64,000 nt of DNA from Trichomonas vaginalis G3 (Eukaryota > Parabasalia > Trichomonadida > Trichomonadidae): assembly GCF_026262505.1 (NCBI RefSeq), contig NC_067204.1, positions 558,001 to 622,000 on the forward strand. Direction: 5' to 3'. Position 1 is the stretch's first letter. Every line of letters begins with the position of its first letter. Positions 1 to 11,225 of this stretch are shown in pieces. The notes under the pieces were generated by a model, which saw only the letters and a program-made list of their open reading frames with translations, ran no database searches and had not been told where the DNA came from. The position numbers and the translations under genes were made by a program.

Positions 1-909
1 TGTTAGAAATTTGTCTGGAACAGTAGAACTTGGTTTAATAAAAAAACTGAATGCATCATCTTCTAATATTCATATAACATATATAATTCAAAAATTAATC
101 GTGTATTAATTGTTCTAATGAGTTGGTTGTTAAATTGTTAATTTTTGAATAATCCCAATCTTTTAAAATATTGAATTTCACTTCACATTACAGCAAATAA
201 TCAATGTTTTGAAACACATCGATATCAAGAACAAGGAAGTCGTGCGGCATTCGATTTGTGCTCGCATAAGTTCTTCCTTCCTTTCAGACCCAAAATGAAA
301 TGAAATCATTGAAATTGCACGCGAAAAGATCAAAGATAAGAAGGAAGAGGAAAAGAAGAATCGAAACAAAAGTAATGCAATAAAACTTAACAAATAATGA
401 TATATTTGAATTCAATTTATTTAATTTTAAAAATATTTTTATTTAGAATCTTGAGTTAACCATTTGATAATAGTATGTATTTGTAAAATATAACATGTTG
501 TTTTTTTAAAATCAAAGGATTTAGATCAATTGAAGAAAATTCATCAAAGCAATGAGTGAAATTTCTGTTTCACTATAATATTAGTTTATGCAGATTCTTT
601 TAAAGTTAATGTACATGATCATTGAAAAATGTCGGGACTATTCAAAAATCTGAACATTAAATTTTGATAAAGCGTAAAATGGAGATTATAATTTATACAT
701 TTTAAATAAATAACTATCGAATTTATGTTTCTCATTTTTTTTTTATGAAATATTCATTTATTTTGTGAGGATGATATTTTTGAGAAATAATTAATTCAAT
801 AATATTTGGTTGTTCTCGGTGTGATATATATTTGGTTCATTTATGAATTTTATTCTAATAAATATTGATACGACGAAGTTTTTTATGAATATTTTTTCAT
901 TTTTATAAA

Positions 910-1936
910 ATGTTCTTCAAAGATCTTTCTTTGAAAAGAGTCCCTTCTTTTATAGATCGCTATGAACCAGAATATTCGTTTCCAAATTGTTCTAAAATCA
1001 ATTACGGAGAAAGAATCATTAAGGTTGATCCATTAGGAGAAAAATGTATTGCTGGAAATTTTTCATTGCAAGTGATAACGGAATATGAAGTTACTGCTAA
1101 ATATCTTAAAGACAATGAAAACACTACACAAAAGTAAAAAATCCGTTGGCTATATCATCCATGAAACACTTGTTCATTCATTAATTAAATGTTTAGATAA
1201 GACGAAAGGATGTAAATTACATGTTGTGAGAGTTTCTCCATCAGAATTTTTTTATCAGAAGGAAATGTAAACCAGTATTTAGATCCGAATAGAACTAAAC
1301 AAATATCATATACATATGATCATCAATATAAAACAATGAGCTACTTTTCAACTGAATCTTCAGGATCTAAGAAAGTATTCTAAAATCGCATTCAAAAATT
1401 TAGCAAATCTCATTACAGTTATTCTTACGAAAAATGTAAAATTGTAAACGCTGACAATTCTGTGAAGAAAATAACAAAATACAACAACTAATGTAAATAT
1501 GTCAATAATATTTCATACCGCAAATGGTCGAACTCGATTAAATGCGACATATTTGATGCACAACTATATAATGATGATGAATTCCAGACATACGTGATGC
1601 ACGTGAGGTTGGAAAAGAAGCTGGAAGAGAATCAGAAGGAGAGATCACATTTAAATTTGAAAAAATTGGAGATCCTCCAGAGGGTGAAGAAATGTTGTTC
1701 GAAAAAGAAAAATTGTATTTGTTAACCCTGAGAACAAGATAAAAACGAAGAAAGAAGTTGAGAAAGATACACAAAAATACGACAACCCAGGATTGAAGGG
1801 ATATCAAATTGCTCTCATCGTAATCGCAGTTGTTGTTGTCATCGTGATTATTGTCGTTGTTGTCATTCTATTATTGAAGAAAGGCAAAGAATCTCCTAAA
1901 TCAAACTCAGGATCAGGCTCTGGCGAAAATGCATAA
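910..1936 (+). pseudogene. Surface-protein array gene, copy 1 (multiple frameshifts)
   Basis: This copy matches the intact copies at 5171 and 7310 from the initiator ATG to the TAA in the same position, but is broken by several one-base indels, the first within about the first 60 codons. The same indel style continues through the flanking spacer, so sequencing or assembly error at the contig end is a real alternative to a true pseudogene. The 3' part, with the hydrophobic segment and Ser/Gly tail, is preserved. Confidence 0.8.
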
Positions 1937-2278
1937 ATGATTTTTTTTTTACAAATATTTGCTTTTTTAATTCCCATATGCAAATTTAAGCTATAATGGA
2001 TATACATAGATCTTTAATATACTCCATTCATTTAAATAGTTCCTTGTTTCAAGCTGAATTACTACAATAGAATATCTTTGTTTTCATTTGTATAAATATT
2101 GTGAAAGAAGTTGTTAGAAATTTGTCTGGAACAGTAGAACTTGGTTTAATAAAAAAATGAATGCATCATCTTCTAATATTCATATAACATATATCAATTC
2201 AAAAATTAATCGTGTATTAATTGTTCTAATGAGTTGTTGTTAAATTGTTAATTTTTGAATAATCCCCAATCTTTTTAA

Positions 2279-2497
2279 AATATTGAATTTCACTTCACAT
2301 TACAGCAAATAATCAATGTTTTGAAACACATCGATATCAAGAACAAAGGAAGTCGTGCGGCATTCGATTTGTGCTCGCATAAGTTCTTCCTTCCTTTCAG
2401 ACCCAAAATGAATGAAATCATTGAAATTGCACGCGAAAAGATCAAAGATAAGAAGGAAGAGGAAAAGAAGAATCGAAACAAAAAAGTAATGCAATAA
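2279..2497 (+). pseudogene. Conserved open-frame remnant, copy in the unit 1 spacer
   Basis: Same 72-codon open frame as at 4410, ending in the same TAAA stop. A further copy near 150-390 is disrupted by indels. Confidence 0.35.
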
Positions 2498-3037
2498 AAC
2501 TTAACAATAAATGATATATTTGAATTCAATTTATTTAATTTTTTAAAAATATTTTTTATTTAGAATCTTGAGTTAACCATTTGATAATAGTATGTATTTG
2601 TAAAATATAACATGTTGTTTTTATTAAAATCAAAGGATTTAGATCAATTGAAGAAAAATTCATCAAAGCAATGAGTGAAATTTCTTGTTTCACACTATAA
2701 TATTAGTTTATGCAGATTCTTTTAAAGTTAATGTACATGATCAATTGAAAAATGTCGGCGACTATTCAAAAATCTGAACATTAAATTTTGATAAAGCGTA
2801 AAAATGGAGATTATAATTTATACATTTTAAATAAATAACTATCGAATTTATGTTTCTCAATTTTTTTTTATGAAATATCTCATTTATTTTGTGAGGATGA
2901 TATTTTTGAGAAGATAATTCAATTCTAATATTGGTTGTTCTCGGTGTGATATATGATTTTGGTTCATTTATGAATTTTATTCTAATAAATATTGAGTACG
3001 ACGAAGTTTTTATGAATATTTATTCATTTTTAATAAA

Positions 3038-4065
3038 ATGTTCTTCAAAGATCTTTCTTTGAAAAGAGTCCCTTCTTTTATAGATCGCTATGAACCAGAA
3101 TATTCGTTTCCAAATTGTTCTAAAATCAATTACGGAGAAAGAATCATTAAGGTTGATCCATTAGGAGAAAAATGTATTGCTGGAACATTTTTCATTGCAA
3201 GTGATAATACGGAATATGAAGTTACTGCTAAATATCTTAAAGACAATGAAAACACTACACAAACAGTAAAAAATCCGTTGGCTATATCATCCAATGAAAC
3301 ACTTGTTCATTCATTAATTAAATGTTTAGATAAGACGAAAGGATGTAAATTACATGTTGTGAGAGTTTCTCCATCAGAATTTTTTTTCAAGAAGGAAATG
3401 TAACCCAGTATTTAGATCCGAATAGAACTAAACAAATATCATATACATATGATCATCAATATAAAACAATGAGCTACTTTTCAACTGAATCTTCAGGATC
3501 TAAGAAAGTATATCTAAAATCGCATTCAAAATTTAGCAAATCTCATTACAGTTATTCTTACGAAAATGTAAAAATTGTAAACGCTGACAATTCTGTGAAG
3601 AAAATAACAAATACAACAACTAATGTAAATATGTCAATAATATTTCATACCGCAAATGGTCGAACTCGATTAAATGCGACATATTTTGATGCACAACTAT
3701 ATAATGATGATGAATTTCCAGACATACGTGATGCACGTGAGGTTGGAAAAGAAGCTGGAAGAGAATCAGAAGGAGAGATCACATTTAAATTTGAAAAAAT
3801 TGGAGATCCTCCAGAGGGTGAAGAAATGTTGTTCGAAAAAGAAAAATTGTATTTGTTTAACCCTGAGAACAATAAAAACGAAGAAAGAAGTTGAGAAAGA
3901 TACACAAAAATACGACAAGGATTGAAGGGATATCAAATTGCTCTCATCGTAATCGCAGTTGTTGTTGTCATCGTGATTATTGTCGTTGTTGTCATTCTAT
4001 TATTGAAGAAAGGCAAAGAATCTCCTAAATCAAACTCAGGATCAGGCTCTGGCGAAAATGCATAA
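3038..4065 (+). pseudogene. Surface-protein array gene, copy 2 (frameshifted)
   Basis: This copy is colinear with the 344-codon intact copies but frameshifted. At the poly-T tract near codon 116 it has eight T and lacks the following A present in the intact copies, ending the frame at codon 121. A short indel cluster near 3870-3920 breaks the frame again just before the membrane segment. The remaining sequence is almost identical to copies 3 and 4, so the damage is recent or artefactual. Confidence 0.8.
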
Positions 4066-4409
4066 ATGATTTTTTTTTTACAAATATTTGCTTTTTTAAT
4101 TCCCATATGCAAATTTAAGCTATAATGGATATACATAGATCTTTAATATACTCCATTCATTTAAATAGTTCCTTGTTTCAAGCTGAATTACTACAATAGA
4201 ATATCTTTGTTTCATTTGTATAAATATTGTGAAAGAAGTTGTTAGAAATTTGTCTGGAACAGTAGAACTTGGTTTAATAAAAAAAACTGAATGCATCATC
4301 TTCTAATATTCATATAACATATATCAATTCAAAAATTAATCGTGTATTAATTGTTCTAATGAGTTGGTTGTTAAATTGTTAATTTTTGAATAATCCCCAA
4401 TCTTTTTAA

Positions 4410-4628
4410 AATATTGAATTTCACTTCACATTACAGCAAATAATCAATGTTTTGAAACACATCGATATCAAGAACAAAGGAAGTCGTGCGGCATTCGATT
4501 TGTGCTCGCATAAGTTCTTCCTTCCTTTCAGACCCAAAATGAATGAAATCATTGAAATTGCACGCGAAAAGATCAAAGATAAGAAGGAAGAGGAAAAGAA
4601 GAATCGAAACAAAAAAGTAATGCAATAA
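4410..4628 (+). pseudogene. Conserved open-frame remnant in the array spacer
   Basis: An open frame of 72 codons plus stop, with no ATG until codon 44. It contains a Leu/Ile-rich stretch, the segment FDLCSHKFFLPFRPK and a Lys/Glu-rich helical end. The stop is TAA followed by A, so it carries the UAAA poly(A) signal typical of a genuine gene 3' end. A TCACTT initiator-like string lies at its 5' edge, but the first ATG after it is in another frame. Best read as the truncated 3' end of a second gene captured in the repeat unit. Family not recognised. Confidence 0.4.
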
Positions 4629-5156
4629 AACTTAACAATAAATGATATATTTGAATTCAATTTATTTAATTTTTTAAAAATATTTTTTATTTAGAATCTT
4701 GAGTTAACCATTTGATAATAGTATGTATTTGTAAAATATAACATGTTGTTTTTATTAAAATCAAAGGATTTAGATCAATTGAAGAAAAATTCATCAAAGC
4801 AATGAGTGAAATTTCTTGTTTCACACTATAATATTAGTTTATGCAGATTCTTTTAAAGTTAATGTACATGATCAATTGAAAAATGTCGGCGACTATTCAA
4901 AAATCTGAACATTAAATTTTGATAAAGCGTAAAAATGGAGATTATAATTTATACATTTTAAATAAATAACTATCGAATTTATGTTTCTCAATTTTTTTTT
5001 TATGAAATATCTCATTTATTTTGTGAGGATGATATTTTTGAGAAGATAATTCAATTCTAATATTTGGTTGTTCTCGGTGTGATATATGATTTTGGTTCAT
5101 TTATGAATTTTATTCTAATAAATATTGAGTACGACGAAGTTTTTATGAATATTTAT

Positions 5157-5164
5157 TCATTTTT
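5157..5164 (+). promoter_or_regulatory. Trichomonad-type initiator (Inr) of array gene copy 3
   Basis: TCATTTTT lies 14 bases before the ATG at 5171. It fits the trichomonad Inr consensus TCA(+1)YW with a 5' leader of about 12 nt. The same string precedes the other copies of the array. Confidence 0.6.
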
Positions 5165-5170
5165 AATAAA

Positions 5171-6205
5171 ATGTTCTTCAAAGATCTTTCTTTGAAAAGA
5201 GTCCCTTCTTTTATAGATCGCTATGAACCAGAATATTCGTTTCCAAATTGTTCTAAAATCAATTACGGAGAAAGAATCATTAAGGTTGATCCATTAGGAG
5301 AAAAATGTATTGCTGGAACATTTTTCATTGCAAGTGATAATACGGAATATGAAGTTACTGCTAAATATCTTAAAGACAATGAAAACACTACACAAACAGT
5401 AAAAAATCCGTTGGCTATATCATCCAATGAAACACTTGTTCATTCATTAATTAAATGTTTAGATAAGACGAAAGGATGTAAATTACATGTTGTGAGAGTT
5501 TCTCCATCAGAATTTTTTTATCAAGAAGGAAATGTAACCCAGTATTTAGATCCGAATAGAACTAAACAAATATCATATACATATGATCATCAATATAAAA
5601 CAATGAGCTACTTTTCAACTGAATCTTCAGGATCTAAGAAAGTATATCTAAAATCGCATTCAAAATTTAGCAAATCTCATTACAGTTATTCTTACGAAAA
5701 TGTAAAAATTGTAAACGCTGACAATTCTGTGAAGAAAATAACAAATACAACAACTAATGTAAATATGTCAATAATATTTCATACCGCAAATGGTCGAACT
5801 CGATTAAATGCGACATATTTTGATGCACAACTATATAATGATGATGAATTTCCAGACATACGTGATGCACGTGAGGTTGGAAAAGAAGCTGGAAGAGAAT
5901 CAGAAGGAGAGATCACATTTAAATTTGAAAAAATTGGAGATCCTCCAGAGGGTGAAGAAATGTTGTTCGAAAAAGAAAAATTGTATTTGTTTAACCCTGA
6001 GAACAAGATAAAAACGAAGAAAGAAGTTGAGAAAGATACACAAAAATACGACAACCCAGGATTGAAGGGATATCAAATTGCTCTCATCGTAATCGCAGTT
6101 GTTGTTGTCATCGTGATTATTGTCGTTGTTGTCATTCTATTATTGAAGAAAGGCAAAGAATCTCCTAAATCAAACTCAGGATCAGGCTCTGGCGAAAATG
6201 CATAA
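5171..6205 (+). CDS. Putative single-pass surface membrane protein, array copy 3
   Basis: An intact 344-residue protein of a family I do not recognise. Residues 1 to about 300 are polar and carry seven or so N-glycosylation sequons (such as NTT, NET, NVT, NRT, NMS, NAT) and four cysteines in the first third. A lysine-rich stalk precedes one strongly hydrophobic segment at about residues 303-325 (Ile/Val/Leu only), followed by a KKGK stop-transfer signal and a 19-residue Ser/Gly-rich tail. This is the layout of a type I surface protein, yet no N-terminal signal peptide is visible (MFFKDLSLKR). The start is supported by the initiator motif 12 nt upstream. The TAAA at the stop doubles as the trichomonad poly(A) signal. 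Surface location is inferred. Confidence 0.8.
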   Translation: MFFKDLSLKRVPSFIDRYEPEYSFPNCSKINYGERIIKVDPLGEKCIAGTFFIASDNTEYEVTAKYLKDNENTTQTVKNPLAISSNETLVHSLIKCLDKTKGCKLHVVRVSPSEFFYQEGNVTQYLDPNRTKQISYTYDHQYKTMSYFSTESSGSKKVYLKSHSKFSKSHYSYSYENVKIVNADNSVKKITNTTTNVNMSIIFHTANGRTRLNATYFDAQLYNDDEFPDIRDAREVGKEAGRESEGEITFKFEKIGDPPEGEEMLFEKEKLYLFNPENKIKTKKEVEKDTQKYDNPGLKGYQIALIVIAVVVVIVIIVVVVILLLKKGKESPKSNSGSGSGENA

Positions 6206-6549
6206 ATGATTTTTTTTTTACAAATATTTGCTTTTTTAATTCCCATATGCAAATTTAAGCTATAATGGATATACATAGATCTTTAATATACTCCATTCAT
6301 TTAAATAGTTCCTTGTTTCAAGCTGAATTACTACAATAGAATATCTTTGTTTCATTTGTATAAATATTGTGAAAGAAGTTGTTAGAAATTTGTCTGGAAC
6401 AGTAGAACTTGGTTTAATAAAAAAAACTGAATGCATCATCTTCTAATATTCATATAACATATATCAATTCAAAAATTAATCGTGTATTAATTGTTCTAAT
6501 GAGTTGGTTGTTAAATTGTTAATTTTTGAATAATCCCCAATCTTTTTAA

Positions 6550-6768
6550 AATATTGAATTTCACTTCACATTACAGCAAATAATCAATGTTTTGAAACAC
6601 ATCGATATCAAGAACAAAGGAAGTCGTGCGGCATTCGATTTGTGCTCGCATAAGTTCTTCCTTCCTTTCAGACCCAAAATGAATGAAATCATTGAAATTG
6701 CACGCGAAAAGATCAAAGATAAGAAGGAAGAGGAAAAGAAGAATCGAAACAAAAAAGTAATGCAATAA
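6550..6768 (+). pseudogene. Conserved open-frame remnant, copy in the unit 3 spacer
   Basis: Same open frame and TAAA stop as the copy at 4410, with no visible change. Confidence 0.35.
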
Positions 6769-7309
6769 AACTTAACAATAAATGATATATTTGAATTCAA
6801 TTTATTTAATTTTTTAAAAATATTTTTTATTTAGAATCTTGAGTTAACCATTTGATAATAGTATGTATTTGTAAAATATAACATGTTGTTTTTATTAAAA
6901 TCAAAGGATTTAGATCAATTGAAGAAAAATTCATCAAAGCAATGAGTGAAATTTCTTGTTTCACACTATAATATTAGTTTATGCAGATTCTTTTAAAGTT
7001 AATGTACATGATCAATTGAAAAATGTCGGCGACTATTCAAAAATCTGAACATTAAATTTTGATAAAGCGTAAAAATGGAGATTATAATTTATACATTTTA
7101 AATAAATAACTATCGAATTTATGTTTCTCAATTTTTTTTTATGAAATATCTCATTTATTTTGTGAGGATGATATTTTTGAGAAGATAATTCAATTCTAAT
7201 ATTTGGTTGTTCTCGGTGTGATATATGATTTTGGTTCATTTATGAATTTTATTCTAATAAATATTGAGTACGACGAAGTTTTTATGAATATTTATTCATT
7301 TTTAATAAA

Positions 7310-8344
7310 ATGTTCTTCAAAGATCTTTCTTTGAAAAGAGTCCCTTCTTTTATAGATCGCTATGAACCAGAATATTCGTTTCCAAATTGTTCTAAAATCA
7401 ATTACGGAGAAAGAATCATTAAGGTTGATCCATTAGGAGAAAAATGTATTGCTGGAACATTTTTCATTGCAAGTGATAATACGGAATATGAAGTTACTGC
7501 TAAATATCTTAAAGACAATGAAAACACTACACAAACAGTAAAAAATCCGTTGGCTATATCATCCAATGAAACACTTGTTCATTCATTAATTAAATGTTTA
7601 GATAAGACGAAAGGATGTAAATTACATGTTGTGAGAGTTTCTCCATCAGAATTTTTTTATCAAGAAGGAAATGTAACCCAGTATTTAGATCCGAATAGAA
7701 CTAAACAAATATCATATACATATGATCATCAATATAAAACAATGAGCTACTTTTCAACTGAATCTTCAGGATCTAAGAAAGTATATCTAAAATCGCATTC
7801 AAAATTTAGCAAATCTCATTACAGTTATTCTTACGAAAATGTAAAAATTGTAAACGCTGACAATTCTGTGAAGAAAATAACAAATACAACAACTAATGTA
7901 AATATGTCAATAATATTTCATACCGCAAATGGTCGAACTCGATTAAATGCGACATATTTTGATGCACAACTATATAATGATGATGAATTTCCAGACATAC
8001 GTGATGCACGTGAGGTTGGAAAAGAAGCTGGAAGAGAATCAGAAGGAGAGATCACATTTAAATTTGAAAAAATTGGAGATCCTCCAGAGGGTGAAGAAAT
8101 GTTGTTCGAAAAAGAAAAATTGTATTTGTTTAACCCTGAGAACAAGATAAAAACGAAGAAAGAAGTTGAGAAAGATACACAAAAATACGACAACCCAGGA
8201 TTGAAGGGATATCAAATTGCTCTCATCGTAATCGCAGTTGTTGTTGTCATCGTGATTATTGTCGTTGTTGTCATTCTATTATTGAAGAAAGGCAAAGAAT
8301 CTCCTAAATCAAACTCAGGATCAGGCTCTGGCGAAAATGCATAA
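7310..8344 (+). CDS. Putative single-pass surface membrane protein, array copy 4
   Basis: Encodes the same 344-residue product as the copy at 5171, with a C-terminal membrane segment at about 303-325 and the same Ser/Gly-rich cytoplasmic tail. Start context, initiator and TAAA stop signal are unchanged. Together with copy 3 it shows that the frame is open in at least two units, so the array is probably expressed. Identical products suggest dosage amplification or ongoing gene conversion rather than antigenic diversification. Confidence 0.8.
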   Translation: MFFKDLSLKRVPSFIDRYEPEYSFPNCSKINYGERIIKVDPLGEKCIAGTFFIASDNTEYEVTAKYLKDNENTTQTVKNPLAISSNETLVHSLIKCLDKTKGCKLHVVRVSPSEFFYQEGNVTQYLDPNRTKQISYTYDHQYKTMSYFSTESSGSKKVYLKSHSKFSKSHYSYSYENVKIVNADNSVKKITNTTTNVNMSIIFHTANGRTRLNATYFDAQLYNDDEFPDIRDAREVGKEAGRESEGEITFKFEKIGDPPEGEEMLFEKEKLYLFNPENKIKTKKEVEKDTQKYDNPGLKGYQIALIVIAVVVVIVIIVVVVILLLKKGKESPKSNSGSGSGENA

Positions 8345-8687
8345 ATGATTTTTTTTTACAAATATTTGCTTTTTTAATTCCCATATGCAAATTTAAGCTA
8401 TAATGGATATACATAGATCTTTAATATACTCCATTCATTTAAATAGTTCCTTGTTTCAAGCTGAATTACTACAATAGAATATCTTTGTTTCATTTGTATA
8501 AATATTGTGAAAGAAGTTGTTAGAAATTTGTCTGGAACAGTAGAACTTGGTTTAATAAAAAAAACTGAATGCATCATCTTCTAATATTCATATAACATAT
8601 ATCAATTCAAAAATTAATCGTGTATTAATTGTTCTAATGAGTTGGTTGTTAAATTGTTAATTTTTGAATAATCCCCAATCTTTTTAA

Positions 8688-8906
8688 AATATTGAATTTC
8701 ACTTCACATTACAGCAAATAATCAATGTTTTGAAACACATCGATATCAAGAACAAAGGAAGTCGTGCGGCATTCGATTTGTGCTCGCATAAGTTCTTCCT
8801 TCCTTTCAGACCCAAAATGAATGAAATCATTGAAATTGCACGCGAAAAGATCAAAGATAAGAAGGAAGAGGAAAAGAAGAATCGAAACAAAAAAGTAATG
8901 CAATAA
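8688..8906 (+). pseudogene. Conserved open-frame remnant, copy in the unit 4 spacer
   Basis: Same open frame and TAAA stop as the copy at 4410, with no visible change. Confidence 0.35.
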
Positions 8907-9447
8907 AACTTAACAATAAATGATATATTTGAATTCAATTTATTTAATTTTTTAAAAATATTTTTTATTTAGAATCTTGAGTTAACCATTTGATAATAGT
9001 ATGTATTTGTAAAATATAACATGTTGTTTTTATTAAAATCAAAGGATTTAGATCAATTGAAGAAAAATTCATCAAAGCAATGAGTGAAATTTCTTGTTTC
9101 ACACTATAATATTAGTTTATGCAGATTCTTTTAAAGTTAATGTACATGATCAATTGAAAAATGTCGGCGACTATTCAAAAATCTGAACATTAAATTTTGA
9201 TAAAGCGTAAAAATGGAGATTATAATTTATACATTTTAAATAAATAACTATCGAATTTATGTTTCTCAATTTTTTTTTATGAAATATCTCATTTATTTTG
9301 TGAGGATGATATTTTTGAGAAGATAATTCAATTCTAATATTTGGTTGTTCTCGGTGTGATATATGATTTTGGTTCATTTATGAATTTTATTCTAATAAAT
9401 ATTGAGTACGACGAAGTTTTTATGAATATTTATTCATTTTTAATAAA

Positions 9448-10481
9448 ATGTTCTTCAAAGATCTTTCTTTGAAAAGAGTCCCTTCTTTTATAGATCGTTA
9501 TGAACCAGAATATTCGTTTCCAAATTGTTCTAAAATCAATTACGGAGAAAGAATCATTAAGGTTGATCCATTAGGAGAAAAATGTATTGCTGGAACATTT
9601 TTCATTGCAAGTGATAATACGGAATATGAAGTTACTGCTAAATATCTTAAAGACAATGAAAACACTACACAAACAGTAAAAAATCCGTTGGCTATATCAT
9701 CCAATGAAACACTTGTTCATTCATTAATTAAATGTTTAGATAAGACGAAAGGATGTAAATTACATGTTGTGAGAGTTTCTCCATCAGAATTTTTTATCAA
9801 GAAGGAAATGTAACCCAGTATTTAGATCCGAATAGAACTAAACAAATATCATATACATATGATCATCAATATAAAACAATGAGCTACTTTTCAACTGAAT
9901 CTTCAGGATCTAAGAAAGTATATCTAAAATCGCATTCAAAATTTAGCAAATCTCATTACAGTTATTCTTACGAAAATGTAAAAATTGTAAACGCTGACAA
10001 TTCTGTGAAGAAAATAACAAATACAACAACTAATGTAAATATGTCAATAATATTTCATACCGCAAATGGTCGAACTCGATTAAATGCGACATATTTTGAT
10101 GCACAACTATATAATGATGATGAATTTCCAGACATACGTGATGCACGTGAGGTTGGAAAAGAAGCTGGAAGAGAATCAGAAGGAGAGATCACATTTAAAT
10201 TTGAAAAAATTGGAGATCCTCCAAAGGGTGAAGAAATGTTGTTCGAAAAAGAAAAATTGTATTTGTTCAACCCTGAGAACAAGATAAAAACGAAGAAAGA
10301 AGTTGAGAAAGATACACAAAAATACGACAACCCAGGATTGAAGGGATATCAAATTGCTCTCATCGTAATCGCAGTTGTTGTTGTCATCGTGATTATTGTC
10401 GTTGTTGTCATTCTATTATTGAAGAAAGGCAAAGAATCTCCTAAATCAAACTCAGGATCAGGCTTTGGCGAAAATGCATAA
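9448..10481 (+). pseudogene. Surface-protein array gene, copy 5 (frameshift at a poly-T tract)
   Basis: This is the last unit of the array. It differs from copies 3 and 4 by a few substitutions (Glu to Lys before the GEEML segment; Ser to Phe in the tail) and by one missing T in the poly-T tract near codon 116 (six instead of seven). That shift ends the first frame at codon 121; the rest stays open from 9879 to the normal stop. The unit-specific substitutions show it is a true separate copy. Confidence 0.8.
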
Positions 10482-10559
10482 ATGATTTTTTTTTACATAT
10501 ATTTTTTTTTCTAATAATCTTTCAATTATTTCTTTATATTTAGTTCAACTGTAGAAATC

Positions 10560-10703
10560 ATGCCCAGTAACACAATCACATTAAAAACAACAATATTATT
10601 TATTGCAGTTTGGATTGCAATCAGTGTGATATCATTGAAAGAATTTTTCAATGAAAATTGGATAGACTCCGCTTCAATAAACAAAAACATTTTTTTCTTT
10701 TAG
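10560..10703 (+). CDS. Possible tiny membrane peptide (47 residues)
   Basis: An ATG-to-TAG frame of 47 codons just beyond the end of the array. Residues 9-26 form one hydrophobic stretch (LKTTILFIAVWIAISVI) that could be a signal anchor. There is no UAAA at the stop and no relative in the window. It may equally be the 5' remnant of a truncated gene or chance; the rest of 10482-11225 is AT-rich DNA in which I see no gene. Confidence 0.2.
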   Translation: MPSNTITLKTTILFIAVWIAISVISLKEFFNENWIDSASINKNIFFF

Positions 10704-11225
10704 GTGGAACATATTTAGTAGCATAACAGCTGAAAGCACAAATATGAATTGTTCTTCTTTCTCCAAATTAAAAAGAACCGAATCACATAAATATCATATA
10801 TCTATTATGTAGCAAATAACATACAAATGAATGTTTCTTCGAATAAAAATTATTGTTTTGTAATAAAGTCACAAATTATCAAAGATTTTCAAATATTTTA
10901 AAAAAAAGCATAATTCCCTTTTGTTATTCACTTATTTATTGTCAAATTTCAATAATATCCAAATGGTTGATTATAATTCACTCCGGAGAATGTTGAAAAA
11001 AAATTGAATAAGAATATTATATAAAAAAATGGCTTTAATTGGTCTTTATGCATTTGTTCTTGATGTCTTAATTAGTGATTATGGTTGCAATCCAATATTG
11101 AACGAAGAATTTAATGATGACAGCAAAAATTGTTGATAAAGAAGCCCTGAGAGTTAATAATTTAATTGTTTAGATAAAACTGAAAATATATTTAGCTAGA
11201 TAAAAAACCTTTCCGAAAATCAGAT

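Larger units (their letters stand above)
1..10497 (+). repeat. Tandem array of 2.13-kb units carrying a surface-protein gene
   Basis: Near-identical units repeat head to tail; the gene start recurs at 910, 3038, 5171, 7310 and 9448 (spacings 2128, 2133, 2139, 2138). Bases 1-909 are the spacer of a further unit that began before the window. Each unit has one gene of about 1,035 bp and about 1.1 kb of AT-rich spacer holding a conserved 219-bp open frame. The last unit stops matching just after the stop codon of copy 5, near 10497. Units 3 and 4 are almost base-identical. Unit 1 and the partial unit before it have many single-base indels in coding and spacer DNA alike, which looks more like poor sequence near a contig end than neutral decay. 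Nothing in the unit looks like a transposase, so unequal crossing-over is the likely origin. Confidence 0.95.

Noticed and set aside
1-10497. Array of transposons
   Set aside because: The units carry no transposase, no inverted ends and no target duplications; a gene array explains them better.
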